Assembly: GCA_021442155.1 (NCBI GenBank)
Contig: CM038215.1
Location: 6,844,976-6,908,975 of the forward strand
Source: Cymbidium sinense
Taxonomy: Eukaryota > Streptophyta > Magnoliopsida > Asparagales > Orchidaceae
Length of the DNA: 64,000 bases
Direction: 5' to 3'
Shown here one piece after another: positions 38,710 through 49,433 of the stretch. The position numbers were made by a program, and so were the translations under genes. The notes below the pieces were generated by a model, which was given only the letters and a program-made list of their open reading frames with translations, was not told the DNA's origin and made no database searches. Positions within the stretch are counted from its first letter, which is position 1. Every line of letters starts with the position of its first letter.

Positions 38710-39816
38710 TTAATAGAGTTTAAGGCTTTCTTTTATTTTTAAAAAGAGCATGGAAATACTTGGTATTTCTGTCACCATCAGTAATATGTTTGCTAGCACT
38801 ACCGATGTTTCCTTCATATTCTGATATTTAACCAAGTTATATTTAGCTTCATTCAACTCCTCAAGTTTAGTAGAATCAGTCAAAACAACATCTTCAAGAG
38901 AACAAACTAATTGTTCCATATTTCTGATATTGGCAAAAAGATTTTTAAAATAATGCTTGTTCCACCAATTTAGGTTTGGTTTAAGCCTTTTAAGCTTAAG
39001 CCAAAGGCGAATCATGCTCTTAACCAAATTATCCTGATGAAGAGGAGCCATCCAGGTAATGGATAAAACATTTATGAAATCAATGTGTTGGATCCACATG
39101 TTTTGGAATCTGAATAAAGTTGGAGAAGATATTCTATTAGAGGGATTTTGGACAAAAATCAAAAGCGGAGCATGATAAGACAAAGTTCTGATCAAATGTT
39201 CAACAGAAGTAAGGGGCCATTGATTGATCCAAAGAGAATTAAAAAGAGTCCTATCTAGCCACTGCCAGAGTCTAGAGTTATGCCACGTATAGTTAGAGCC
39301 CGAAAAGCTAATATCAATCAGATTGCAATCAAGAATCATATTAGAAAAATCTTCCATGGAATGGATGTTAGGAGAGCAACCTCCCCTTCTTTTCGAGGAT
39401 GAGAGAATAGTGTTAAAATCACCCCCAACCAACCAGGGTTTGTTGACCGAGGAGGCAAATGTTCTTAAGTTGTCCCAAAGGATGTTCCTACCAGCTCTAT
39501 TACAAGAAGCATAAATAAAGGAACATAAAGCAGAAAATTCACCCAATGAGATGTGGACATTAACCAATTCTTGAAGACCATCAAGGATAGAGATGTTGAC
39601 TAAATTATTCCCAAAACACCAAATTTTATTGTTAATATTATAAAACAAATTTTGAAAGCCAAGCATTCTAGCAACATGGCTGATCTTAGAAGAGTGTATG
39701 AATGGTTCAATAACAATAAGTAAGGCTATGTTATGAATATGGTAAAGACTTCTAATATAGTTGCAGACAATGAGAGTCTCAATACCCCGAACATTCCAAA
39801 TTAGAAAATTGATCAT
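38710..39816 (-). pseudogene. LINE ORF2 APE-type endonuclease domain
   Basis: The open frame of 368 codons starts at ATG 39816, the natural ORF2 start (MINFLIWNVRGI). The AP-endonuclease fold nicks target DNA to prime reverse transcription. Visible active-site positions are N8 (WNVRG), E37 (IEP), Y102 (IYA), D133 and N135 (GGDFN), and N175 (SNYTWHN). The final motif, normally SDH, reads S213-Y214-H215: the Asp is replaced by Tyr while the His is kept. From about 38,820 the family frame (DGDRNTKYFHALF) continues in another frame, so the last 35 or so codons of this frame are out of register. ORF1 lies about 245 bp upstream. Confidence 0.9.
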
Positions 39817-40060
39817 AATAAAATAGTAAAGAAAGGAAAAGAGATAACTAAAGAAATAAAAAAGTAGAAGAAAAGAAAACTAAAAACATTTATTTATGGG
39901 AAGTTAGAGAAGATCTAGTAGTTCTAGTGGAGCTATTAGTGAACACTCTAGCTTTAAGAGATTTTTTTTTAAAAAATAGTTTAAAAAGATCTATCATTGT
40001 CCAAAGTATCACCATATGAGAGAGACTAATTTATGATATTCAGAATAGGACCTATATCAG

Positions 40061-41448
40061 TCAAAGCATTTCTAATGGTAATTTCCCCTTCTTCAATGTC
40101 AGAATTAAGTTGAGAAAGTGGGTTAGCTTGCGTATTACTCTGAAGGGTAGGAGAAGGAGAGATGTGAAGCCATTAATAGCACAGATAACATGCTTAGTTT
40201 TAGAATTACTTTTCATATTTTGTTCCATCATCAAAGGATCAGCAATTTTTAGATTTTGTTCTTTCATCAAAGGATCAACTCCAGAATTTGTTTTCAAATT
40301 TTGATCCAACCTGAAGTTTCCATTCAAATCACCACTAGGGTTCATATGAGTCTCCTTGGGTTCACTAGCCAAAAGAGGTAGGTTAGACTGAGTCAAAGTA
40401 TTATCATGAGGAGCCAAATTATTATAATTAGAAGCAATGTTAATTAATTTATCATTAGCCTCCTCATGAACCTCATAAGCATTATTTTTAACATGCTCAG
40501 ATTGCTCTCCAATAGGCAAATTAGTGGATAAAAAGGAGTAGGGGTAGGGGGATGATTCCCATTTTGAGTGACTTCAGGCACAAAAGCAAATTTATTGGTT
40601 TCTTCATTTGATAGAGTAGGATTAGGATCCGACAATTTATTCTTTTTAAGATGAGAATGCAACACAAAATATTCAGAATGATCATGGCCATGAATATTAC
40701 AATGTGTGCAAAAAATAGGAAAGTTCTCAAATTCCATTTTTTGATTATAACCGAACTTCTCATAGCCGATCCAAACTTCTTTAGGATGCTTTTTAGTAAT
40801 ATCAATCTCAACCAAAATATGAGCAACAGAAGCTCATGATCTCACAACAGTGGCCTTTCAATTTGAAGAGGCCGACCAAAGAGAGCCCCAACCGCAAAGA
40901 GAACTTGATGTGTAACATAATGTATTCTCATATTAGGAAGAGCTAGCCATATAGGAACAATTGGGGATTCCTCTTTTATATCAAAAAGAGGAGACCATTT
41001 CAGAAGTCACCTTTGATAATTAAACACAAAGTAAGAGCGACGGGCAAAAACTCTTGAATAATCTAAGTCATTATAGAGCTGAATTAAAATATGCCTAGGA
41101 TCAATCAATCCGATAGTGAAAATACCTGAAAGTTTAAGGCTATGAAAAAGTGATCAAATGTTATCGAGGGTTGGCCGACGTAAGGAAAATTTACCAACTA
41201 AAGAGAATTCAAAAGGTTTCGCCAACTTTTCCACGTCTAGATCTAAGCACATAACAGCAGGCATCCCATGAAATGAGGTCAAGATCAAATTCATCGAAGC
41301 ATTAGGGGAAATATTCTTACCAGATAATGCATCCTTAAAGGACTTAATTGCAGGCAGAGTAGCGGTTGATTTCAGATCGATAATTCCATGTAAATCGATG
41401 CCCAAGGATTCTAAGATGGATAAGCTCTAGGAAAGCGCCCTCCACCAT
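40061..41448 (-). pseudogene. LINE ORF1 (DUF4283 plus zinc knuckle), frameshifted
   Basis: ORF1 encodes the RNA-binding, gag-like partner of ORF2. The likely start is ATG at 41446-41448 (MVEGAFL); a frameshift follows before LGIDLHGIIDL (from 41405). DUF4283 runs through FSLVGKFSLRRPTLDNI and, after further frameshifts, VLVEIDITKKHPKEVWIGY (from about 40.82 kb). The zinc knuckle FCTHCNIHGHDHSEY should be CX2CX4HX4C, but the last Cys is Tyr. The C-terminal part (40519-40061) is polar, contains repeated DPLMxEQN-like units, and ends about 245 bp before ORF2. At least three frameshifts make it non-functional. Confidence 0.83.
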
Positions 41449-42599
41449 TGAAAGAGCAAAGGGAAACTCACATTAGAGGCCAATCAGAGACAAATTATCA
41501 AAAAAATTGATCATGAATGATCAAAAATCAGCCAAGCTGCAAGGAAAATGAAAGGGAAAAATGCAATCGCTAGAGAGCGCCGTGGCCGAGAGGGGAGAGG
41601 GGTTTTTTGGATTTTTGGTTTAGGGTTTAGGGTTTAGGGTTCAGGGTTTTAGGGTTTAGGGTTTAGGGTTTAGGTTTTAGGGTTTTAGGGTTTTAGGGTT
41701 TAGGGTATAGCATTTAGGGTCAAGGTTTGGGTTTAAGTTTGGTTGGGTTTGTGGTTTAGTTTAGTGTTTAGGGTAGGGAGCATTTAGGTAGGAGAGAGGA
41801 AGGTCAGTTTAGGGTTAGATAGCTTTGGGTTAAGGGCCTAGGAGTTGGCTCAGGTCAGATCAAGATGCGTTTAGTTTTAGAGCCTAGGTTAGGTCATTTA
41901 GGGATGGGGTCCAGGCCTGGGCTTTGGTAAGATTAGGTCTGAGGGTGATGTGGTTAAGTTTGTAGGGCTCAGTTAGTTAGTTTATTTAGGTTTGAATTTT
42001 ACTTTATTTTAGTTTAGTAGGTTTATTTTTTATTTGTAATTTATATTTTATTTCATTTATTTTAGTTGTTAGGTTCAATTTTAGATTTTAGTTTAGGATT
42101 TTATTTTATTTTTTTTAGGTTTAGTTTTTTTATTAATTTTATTTTTACATTTTATTTAGTTTAGGTTTTAGTTTTTAGGTTTTTAGAGTTTAAGTAGGGT
42201 TTAGGTTTTATGTATTTTAGATTAGTTTATTGAAGTGTAGGTTTATGTTTATTTTTTTTAGTTTAGGGCTTTAGGTTTAATTTTTTATTTATTTTTAAGT
42301 TTTATTTTTAGTTTTATTATTTTAGTTTAGGTTTTTTTTTAGTTTTTTTATTTTATGTTAGTTTTTTTTTATTTTGCATCTTGTTCTTATATTATTTAGG
42401 TTTTTTACTTTTAGGTTTATTTTATTTTTTTAGTTTAGTTTAAGTTTTTATTTATTTTATTTTAATTTTTTTTTATGTTTTATTTTATTTTATTTTATTT
42501 TATTTTTTTGGTTTTTTTAGGTTTAGTTTTGGTTTTTATTTATTTTTTTATTTATTTTATTTTTAGGTTTATTTAGTTTAGGTTAAATTTTAGTTTTTG

Positions 42600-43120
42600 T
42601 GAGTTTAGTGAGTTTATGTTTAGGGTAGTTTAGAGTTTGTGGAGTAGCAGGTTTTAGGAGGGTTAACATCCTTTATGATTTAGGGTTTAGGGCTCAGGGT
42701 AGTGGATGGTCAGTTGGGGCCTAGAATCAAGTAGTGGCTCAGGCAAGTTGGGTTGCAGTTTAGTAGGGTCTTAGGATCTTATGATCAGTGGTTAGGTCAG
42801 GGTAGTTTAGGCCCTGGGAATGTTAGCTCAGTTTTAGGGTTGGGCCTAGGGGATCAGTGGCCTGTGATCAGCCTAACGATTTGGTTAGCCTTTGGCCTTC
42901 AGGTTTGGGTCTATTATGGTTTAAGATCTGGGATCTTGGGTATAGTTTAGTGATTAGTTTGGGACGCCAGGAGTTAGTGGCTAGGCCTGGATCAGGGCTC
43001 ATGATTCAGTGGCTAGGTGGGGTCTGGGGTTAAAGTTTTTGGTCAGGGTTAGGGTCAGCAGCTAGGGTTTAGGATGGAGAGTTTATGGAGGTTTTAGGGT
43101 CAGAGTCAGGGAGAGTAGGG
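42600..43120. other. C-enriched island inside satellite
   Basis: It contains GGGCCTAG, GGCCCTGGG, GGTCAGGG and GGCTCAGG words and many CAG trinucleotides, in contrast to the C-poor AT-rich tracts on both sides. A smaller island lies at 41740-41980. It has no match that I recognise and no coding signature. Confidence 0.55.
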
Positions 43121-44409
43121 TAGATTTAGGTTTTAATTAGAAACCCAGGTGGGATTTAGATTTATTTTATTTTATATTTTTGTTTACATTTATTTTTTAC
43201 TTTTATTTTGTTTAGCATATTTATTTAAGTTTAATTTTTTTATTTTAGTTTATTTTTAGGTTTAGGTTTAGGTTTACGTTTATTTTCTTCTTAGTTTTAT
43301 TTTACTTTATTTTTAGGTTTATTTTTATTAGGATTAGGTTTAGGTTTTATTTTACTTTTAGGTTTAGTTTTAGGTTTTATTTAAGGTTTATCTTAGGTTT
43401 AGGTTTATTTATATTTTATTTTATTTAGTTTAGGTTTTGTTTAGGTTTAATTTATTTTAGGTTTAGGTTTAGGTTTTATTTATTTTAATTTATTTTAGTC
43501 AAGGTTTAATTTTATTTATTTATTTAGGTTTATGTTTTATTTTTATTTATTTTAGGTTTATTGCTTTGGTTTAAGGTTTTATTTTAGTTGATTTTATTTT
43601 CTTTTATGATTAGGTTTTATTTTAGGTTTTATTTTAGTTTAGTTTATATTTTATTTATTTTCTTTTTAGTTTTTTTATTATTTTATTTTTTGTTTTATGT
43701 TTTATTTTGTTTAGGTTTAGTTTAGGTTTTAGTTTAGATTTTATTTTATTTTATTATTTTATTTTATTTTAGGTTTAGGTTTTTTTTATTTTATTTTTTA
43801 GGTTATTTTAGTAGCTAGTTTTTTTAGGTTTTAGTGTGTTTAGGGTTTAGGGTTTGGGGTTTTAGTTTAGGATGTGGCAGTGGTATGATTTGGGTTTAGG
43901 TTTTTGGGTATGGCTCAGGGCCTGGGTTTAGGGTTTAGGGTGGCTCAGGGTTTGGCCAGGGTTTTATCAGGAGTTTTTGGGTTTAGGATGGTTTAAATTT
44001 TATTTATTTTAATTTAGATTATTGTAGTTGGTTTTATTTTCTTTATTTATTTTAGTTTTTTTTCTTAGTTTTAGAGTAGGTTTAATCTTTAATTATTTTA
44101 GTTTATTTTGAGTTATTTTAGGTATAGGTTATTATTTAGTTTTATTTTATGTTTATTTTATTTTTATTTTAAGTTTAGTTTTAAATTTATTTAGGTTTTC
44201 TATTTTTAGGTTTATTTTATGTTTTAGTTTAATTAAGATTTTATTTATTTTATTTTAATTTAGTCTTTATTTATTATTTTATTTTATTTTAATGTTTAGG
44301 CTTTATTTAGGTTCCTATTTTATATATGTTTAAGTTTTTTTTAATTTATTTTAATTTTAGGTTTTTTTTAATTTATTTTAATTTTAGGTTTTATTTAGTT
44401 TAGGTTTAG

Positions 44410-44860
44410 GTTAGGGAAAAAATCACCATTTAGGCCCATGGTGAGTTATGGCTCAGGGTCTCCCAGTGTAGTTAGGTTTAGCCCAGTGGTCATTATCCAG
44501 CCTGGGCTCAGTGGTTTTTTAGGGTTGACTAGTTTTGGGCAGTTAGGTTAGGGGGGCCCAGTGGTTGAGTTTTAGTTTATAGTTTTAGCCTGGGTTTCAG
44601 TTTGGCTAGGCTTGTCAGTCTGTGGCTCAGTGTCAGTTTAAGATTTAGGGTCAGTGTCAGATTTGGGTGGGGCTTAGTGTGGTTTAGGTCACCAGTTTCA
44701 GTGGTCAGAAGGTTTAGTGGTGGTGGGATCAGCTAGGCCTTTAGGATTTTGTTTGGCCTGGGTTTAGTGGCAAGTAGGGTTTGTTCAAGGCTCAGGCTCA
44801 GTTTTAGTTTAGGATTTAGGGTCATTAGGGTTTATTATTTACCCATGATTTAGGGTTTAG
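44410..44860. other. C-enriched island inside satellite
   Basis: It has words such as AGGCCCATGG, GGTCTCCCAG, GGGGGGCCCAG and GGCCTGGG. It sits directly after the unit homologous to 24290-24720 and 31290-31690, where those copies continue with ordinary TTTAGGG-like or LINE junction sequence. Confidence 0.55.
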
Positions 44861-45239
44861 GTTTGTTTTATAGATTTAGGGTAGTTTATTTTATTTTAGT
44901 TTATTTTATTTTAATTTAGGTTTATGTCTATTTAGGTTTAGGTTTTAGTTTAGGTTTTAGGTTTTATTTTATTTAATTTAGGTTTATTTTAGTTTTAGGA
45001 TTTTATTTAGTTTATGTTTTATTTTATCTATTTTATTTATTTTTTATTTTACATTTAGTTTTTTAGTTTACTTAGGTTTTCATTTTAAGTTTTATTATTT
45101 TATTTTAGTTTAGGTTTATTTATTTTATTTTTAGTTTACTTTATTTTATTTTATTATTTTTATTTATTTGTTTTTAGTTATTATTTTGTTTTAAATTTAG
45201 CATTTTATTTATTTTATTCAGTTTTTTTAGGACATTTTT

Positions 45240-45910
45240 AGGGTTTGGGTTTAGTTTTATGGAGGTCTTTTAGGGTTTTTAGGGTTTTATCATTTATTTA
45301 TTTAGGGTAGTTTTAGGCCCATGGAAGGCCCAGGCTCTTTAGGAGTTATCAGGTCTTTGGGTTTTAGGTCAGTAAGGTGTAGAGAAGTTTCAGACTGTTT
45401 CAGGTTTTGTTCACAGAGCTAGTGTCAAGTGTATGCCCAGTTAGCTCAGGTTAGGGTCAGTTTAGGGCCTTATAGGTTTAGCCTGTGGCCCAGTTTCTGG
45501 TAGTGGCCCAGAGCCCAGTAGTCAGGCTCAGTGGGCCTGGCCTTTAGATCTTAGTAAGGGCCTGTGGCCCAGGGCCCAGTTCAGTGCCCAGGGCCCAGGG
45601 AGGATCTTGGGAGTTCTGGGGTTATTTCAGGCTCAGGGTTATAGGGCCTAGTTGGTTTGGGTTTGGCCTGGCCCAGGTCAGCCAGTTTAGGGCAAGATCA
45701 GGCCTGGGATCAGTCAGTTTAGGATCTTTGGTTTTTGGCCCATGATTTAGCGCTCAGGTCAGTAAAGGCCTGGGAGTAGGTTATTATCCAGGGTTAGGGT
45801 CATGATCAGTTCACTTTAGTTTTAGGGTTAGTGATCAGTGGTTTCAGTATATTTTTAGTAGGTCATTTAGAGTTGAGTTTAGGGTTTAGGATTTGTGTGT
45901 TTGAGTCAGG
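45240..45910. other. Largest C-enriched island inside satellite
   Basis: About 670 bp are saturated with GGCCCAG, CAGGGCCCAG, GGCCTGG and AGCCCAG words, the most C-rich part of the satellite domain. It has no long open frame and no recognisable element ends. It grades into TTTAGGG-like sequence on both sides without a sharp junction, unlike the LINE and GR-RBP insertions. Confidence 0.6.
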
Positions 45911-46901
45911 GTTTTTAAATTAAGCAAAAACTGAAGTCATTAATTTAGTTTATTTTATTTTATGTTTATTTAATTTAGTTTAGGATTTTATTTTAGTTTT
46001 TTTTTTTGGTTTAGGTTTATGTTTTTTTTTTGTTTGTTTTTTTTATTTTATTTTTTAGGTTTAGATTTTATTATTTTTTTTTAAGACATAGGTATAGGTT
46101 TTTATTTTATTTTTCTAGGTTTAGGTATTAGGTTTTTATTTTAGGTTTATTTTTATGTTTTATTTTTTAGTTCAGGTTCATGTTTTTTTTTAATTTATTT
46201 TATTTTATTTAGTTTAGGTTTAGGTTTTGGTTTAGTTTATTTTAGGATTAGGTTTAGGTTTTATTTATTTTTGTTTAAGTTTATGTTTATTTATCTTTAG
46301 GTTTTAGTTTAGGGTTTAGATTTTATTCATTTTATTTATTTTTAGGTTATATTTTTGAGTTTATTGTTTAGGTTTAGGTTATTTAGTTTTTATTTTATTT
46401 AATTTTAGGTATATTTTTTTTATATTGTATTTTAATTTTATTCTCTTTAAGTTTTTATTTTCATGTTTTTTATTTTTTTAATTTACTTTAGATTTTTATT
46501 TATTTTACTTTACTTTAGCTTTTATTTTTCATTTTATTTTAGTTTTAGGGTTAGGTTTAAGTTTAGAGTTTAGTTTAGTTTTATTTTATTTTATTTTATT
46601 TTATTTTTGGGCTTTAGTTTATTTTATGTTTTATTTAGTTTAGGTTTAGGTTTTTAGCTTTAAGGTTTAGGTTTAGGGTTTAGTTTAGTTTATAGGGGTG
46701 GGTTTAGTGGGGGGAGATTTATGGTTTTTTTGGGTTTAGGATTTAGGGTTTAGGGTTTAGGGTTTAGGATTTAGGATTTAGGGTTTTAGGGTTTGGGGTT
46801 TTGGGTTTATGGTTTAGCATTTTTAGGGTTTAGGGTTTAGGGTTTAGGGTTTAGGTTTTATGTTTAGCTTTCAATTTTAGTTTAGTGTTTAAGGTTTTTA
46901 G

Positions 46902-47384
46902 TTTTTTTTTATAATAGAGAACAAATTCAAATTCAAGATTTCTTCTTTTTGATTTCATCAACCAAGTAACACACCATGTTTTCTAAGATGAAAACAATGA
47001 CAGAGATAAAAAATGAGCATGCATAGAATAAATCAAAAACCCTAGATAACTAGAACCATCTCTACTATAAGGACAGATTTGCATAAGCAGCAAATTAGAT
47101 CAGCCGTTCTTCAGTTTATCTAGTTACCATTAGAACCACCCTGGCCTCTCGAGCAATGGGATCCACCATCATATCCTTGATCTCTCCCCCCACAGCCACC
47201 ATGGTTGTAACCTCCTTCGGTCTTCCCACCTCCATATCCACCACTACTCCGACCATCACCTCCATATGCCCAAGACTCTAGATCCCCACCACCACTGATA
47301 ATCGTCAGCCTTCACCTCCACTGCAAGATCTAGACTGAGCTTGGTTGACAGTGTTGTTCCTGCCGTCAATGTTCTACCCATTCT
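46902..47384 (-). pseudogene. Glycine-rich RNA-binding protein gene 3' fragment, copy 5
   Basis: The minus-strand frame from the right edge reads NG, stop, NIDGRNNTVNQAQSRSCSGGEG, and then runs out of frame near 47300 through indels. Later Gly/Tyr/Arg-rich pieces can still be recognised in other frames. The Gln codons NQAQS are intact here, unlike in copies 2-4. The stop at codon 3 is shared with copies 1 and 3. The 5' junction is slightly altered (CCATTCTAAGGG instead of CCATTCTTAGGG). The 3' UTR leads into a run of 9 T (46902-46910). It lies 29 kb from copy 4 with no long copies between. Confidence 0.84.
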
Positions 47385-48967
47385 AAGGGTTTAGGTTTAT
47401 TTCATTTTAGGGATTAGATTTATTTTTAAATTTATTTAGTTACCTTAGGTTAGTTTAGGGTTTGTGGTTTGGGATTTATGGTTTAGGGTTAGGGTTTAAG
47501 GTTTAGGGTTTAGGGTTTTAGGGTTTATGCTTTTAAGGTTTAGGATTTAGGGTTTAGGGTTTTGGTTTAGGGTTTTCGATTTAGGGTTTAAGGTTTAGGG
47601 CGTAGGATTTAAGGTTTTTGATTTTTTTTAATTAAGTAAACTGGCAGGTTTAGGTTTATTTAGTTTATTTAGTTTATTTTTTATTTATTTTAGTTTATTT
47701 TATTTTTTATTTTAATTTAGGTTTTTTTATGTTTATTTAGTTTAGTTTATTTATTTTAGATTTATTTATTTTACTTTAGGTTTTTTATTTTAGTTTATTT
47801 TTTAGGTTTAGGTTTAGGTTAAGGTTTATTTTTTAGTTGAGTTTTATTTTTATTTTATTTTTTTAAGTGTAGGTTTTATTTTTAACTTTTAGGTTTAGGT
47901 TTTTATTTTATATTTTTAGGTTTAGGTTTTAGGTTTTTATTTTAGGTTTATTTTATTATATTTAGTTTAGGTTTAGGTTCTTTTATGTTTAAGTTTAGAC
48001 TTTATTTATTTTAGTTTAGTTTATTTTAGTTTAAGTTTATGTTTATTTCACTTTGTTTATTTTATTTTTATTTTAGGTTTAGGTTTTTTTTTATTTTAGG
48101 GTTTAGGTTTTATATCTTATTTATTTTTAGGTTTATTTTTTACATTTAGGTTTTTATTTAGTTTTTATTTTTTTTATTTTAGGTTTATTTTATTTTCATT
48201 TTATTTTTAGTTTTTATTTTATTTAAGTTTTTTATTCTTAGGTTTATTTTATATTTTAAGTTTAGTTTAGGTTTTTATTTATTTTATTTTTGTTTATTTT
48301 ATTAGTTTATTTTATTTTATTTATTTTATTTAAGTTTAGGTTTCTTTTTATATTTTATTTTTAGGTTTAGGTTTTTAGGGTTTAGGGTTTAGGGTTATGT
48401 TTTTAAAGTTTAGGCTATTATGATTTAGGGTTAGGGTTTAGGGTTTAGAGTTTACTGTTTAGGCTTTAGGGTTTAGGATTTTCTTTTTAAATTAAGTAAA
48501 GTGATAGGTTTAGGTTTATTTAGTTTATTTTATATTTTATTTATTTCTGTTTATTTTTTATTTTTATTTAGTTTAGTTTATTTATTTTAGTTTGTGTTTT
48601 ATATTTTATTTTACTTTTTAGGTTTAGGTTTATATTTTTATTTTGCTTTTTTAGTTTTAGGTTTAAGTTTTTATTTTTGGTTTATTTTTAGGTTTTAGTT
48701 TTTATTTTAGGTTTAGGTTTATTTTTTATTTTATTTTATTTTATTTTATTTTAGGTTTAGGTTTAGTTAATTTTAAGTTTAGGTTTAGGGTTTAGGGTTA
48801 GTTTATGGTTTAAGGTTTAGGGTTTAGGGTTTGGGGTTTAGCATTTAGGGTTAGGATTTAGGGTTTAGGGTTCAGGGTTCTAGGTTTAATGTTTTTAGGG
48901 TTTAGGCTTTAGGCTTTAGCTTTTAGGTTTAGGGTTCAAGTTTTAGTTTAGGGTTTTGGGTTTTTGA
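47385..48967 (+). repeat. Telomere-like / AT-rich satellite block 9
   Basis: TTTAGGG-like tracts lie at 47385-47620, 48365-48485 and 48780-48960, with AT-rich sequence between. Anchors lie near 47630 (AATTAAGTAAACTGGCAGG) and 48489 (AAATTAAGTAAAGTGATAGG), 859 bp apart. No gene is seen. Confidence 0.92.
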
Positions 48968-49433
48968 TTTTTCTTTAAACATAGAAAAAATTTAGATTCA
49001 ACATTTCATCTTTTTGATTTCATCAACCAAGTAACACACCAAGTTTTCTAAGACACAAGTGACGACATAGATAAAAAATGTGCACACATATAGCAAATCA
49101 ATAACCCTAGATAATTAGAACCATCTCTACTATAAAGACATAAGCAACAGATTGGATCGGCCATTCTTCAGTTTCTCCAATTCCCATCAAAATAATTGAG
49201 GCCTCTCCAGTTGCGGGATCCACCATCATATCCCCGATCTCTCCCTCCGCTACCACCACGACTGTAACCTCCGTCGCTCCTCTAGCTTCCAGAACCACCA
49301 CTGCTCCGACCACCACCTCCATATCCACCAGCACCTCCAAATACCCCACCATCACTGCAATTACCTCCACTGCCAGATCTAGACTAAGCCTGGTTGATGG
49401 TGATGTTTCTGCCGTCAAGGTTCTGCCCATTCT
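48968..49433 (-). pseudogene. Glycine-rich RNA-binding protein gene 3' fragment, copy 6 (full-length frame, two stops)
   Basis: The minus-strand frame from 49431 runs 88 codons to TGA at 49168-49170 without net frameshift. It reads NGQNLDGRNITINQA, a stop, then SRSGSGGNCSDGG, GGAGGYGGGGRSSGGSGS, a second stop, RSDGGYSRGGSGGRDRGYDGG, and ends FDGNWRN. With copy 2 it defines the ancestral end of the protein. The Gly/Ser/Tyr/Arg make-up (RGG-like motifs) is typical of the GR-RBP C-terminal domain, which mediates RNA and protein contacts. There is no RNP1/RNP2 and no start. The 3' UTR follows to an interrupted T-run at 48968-48976. Confidence 0.87.

Larger units (their letters stand above)
32657..41605 (-). 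mobile_element. Nearly full-length plant L1-type LINE, copy C (about 8.95 kb)
   Basis: The order on the minus strand is: short C/T-rich leader (41605-41449), ORF1 with DUF4283 and zinc knuckle (41448-40061), spacer of about 245 bp, ORF2 with APE endonuclease, reverse transcriptase, zf-RVT and RNase H (39816-35748), a 3' tail of about 3 kb, and a poly(A) of about 11 nt (T-run 32657-32667). This order is standard for plant L1 LINEs; the 3' tail is unusually long. TTTGGATTTTT occurs at both ends (32651-32661 and 41606-41616), a plausible target-site duplication merging into the poly(A). Both flanks are TTTAGGG-like satellite. All reading frames carry stops and frameshifts, so this copy is dead. 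Copies A and B are 5'-truncated members of the same family. Confidence 0.9.
41606..46901 (+). repeat. Telomere-like / AT-rich satellite block 8, with many C-enriched islands
   Basis: It opens with clean TTTAGGG-type sequence (41617-41710), then alternates AT-rich tracts with C-enriched islands. Anchors near 43133 and 45917 are degenerate. The unit at 43133-44410 is homologous to 23362-24720 and, in part, to 30881-31690. For example, GTATAGGTTATTATTTAG occurs near 24413, 31403 and 44122. TTTAGGG tracts return at 46660-46890 before GR-RBP copy 5. No gene is seen; a 65-codon plus-strand frame at 42753-42950 is low-complexity. Confidence 0.88.

Noticed and set aside
42753..42950. 65-codon plus-strand frame as a gene
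   Set aside because: It lies in a C-enriched low-complexity island of the satellite. The peptide (Gly/Leu/Trp) only reflects GGN/CAG word content and has no domain.
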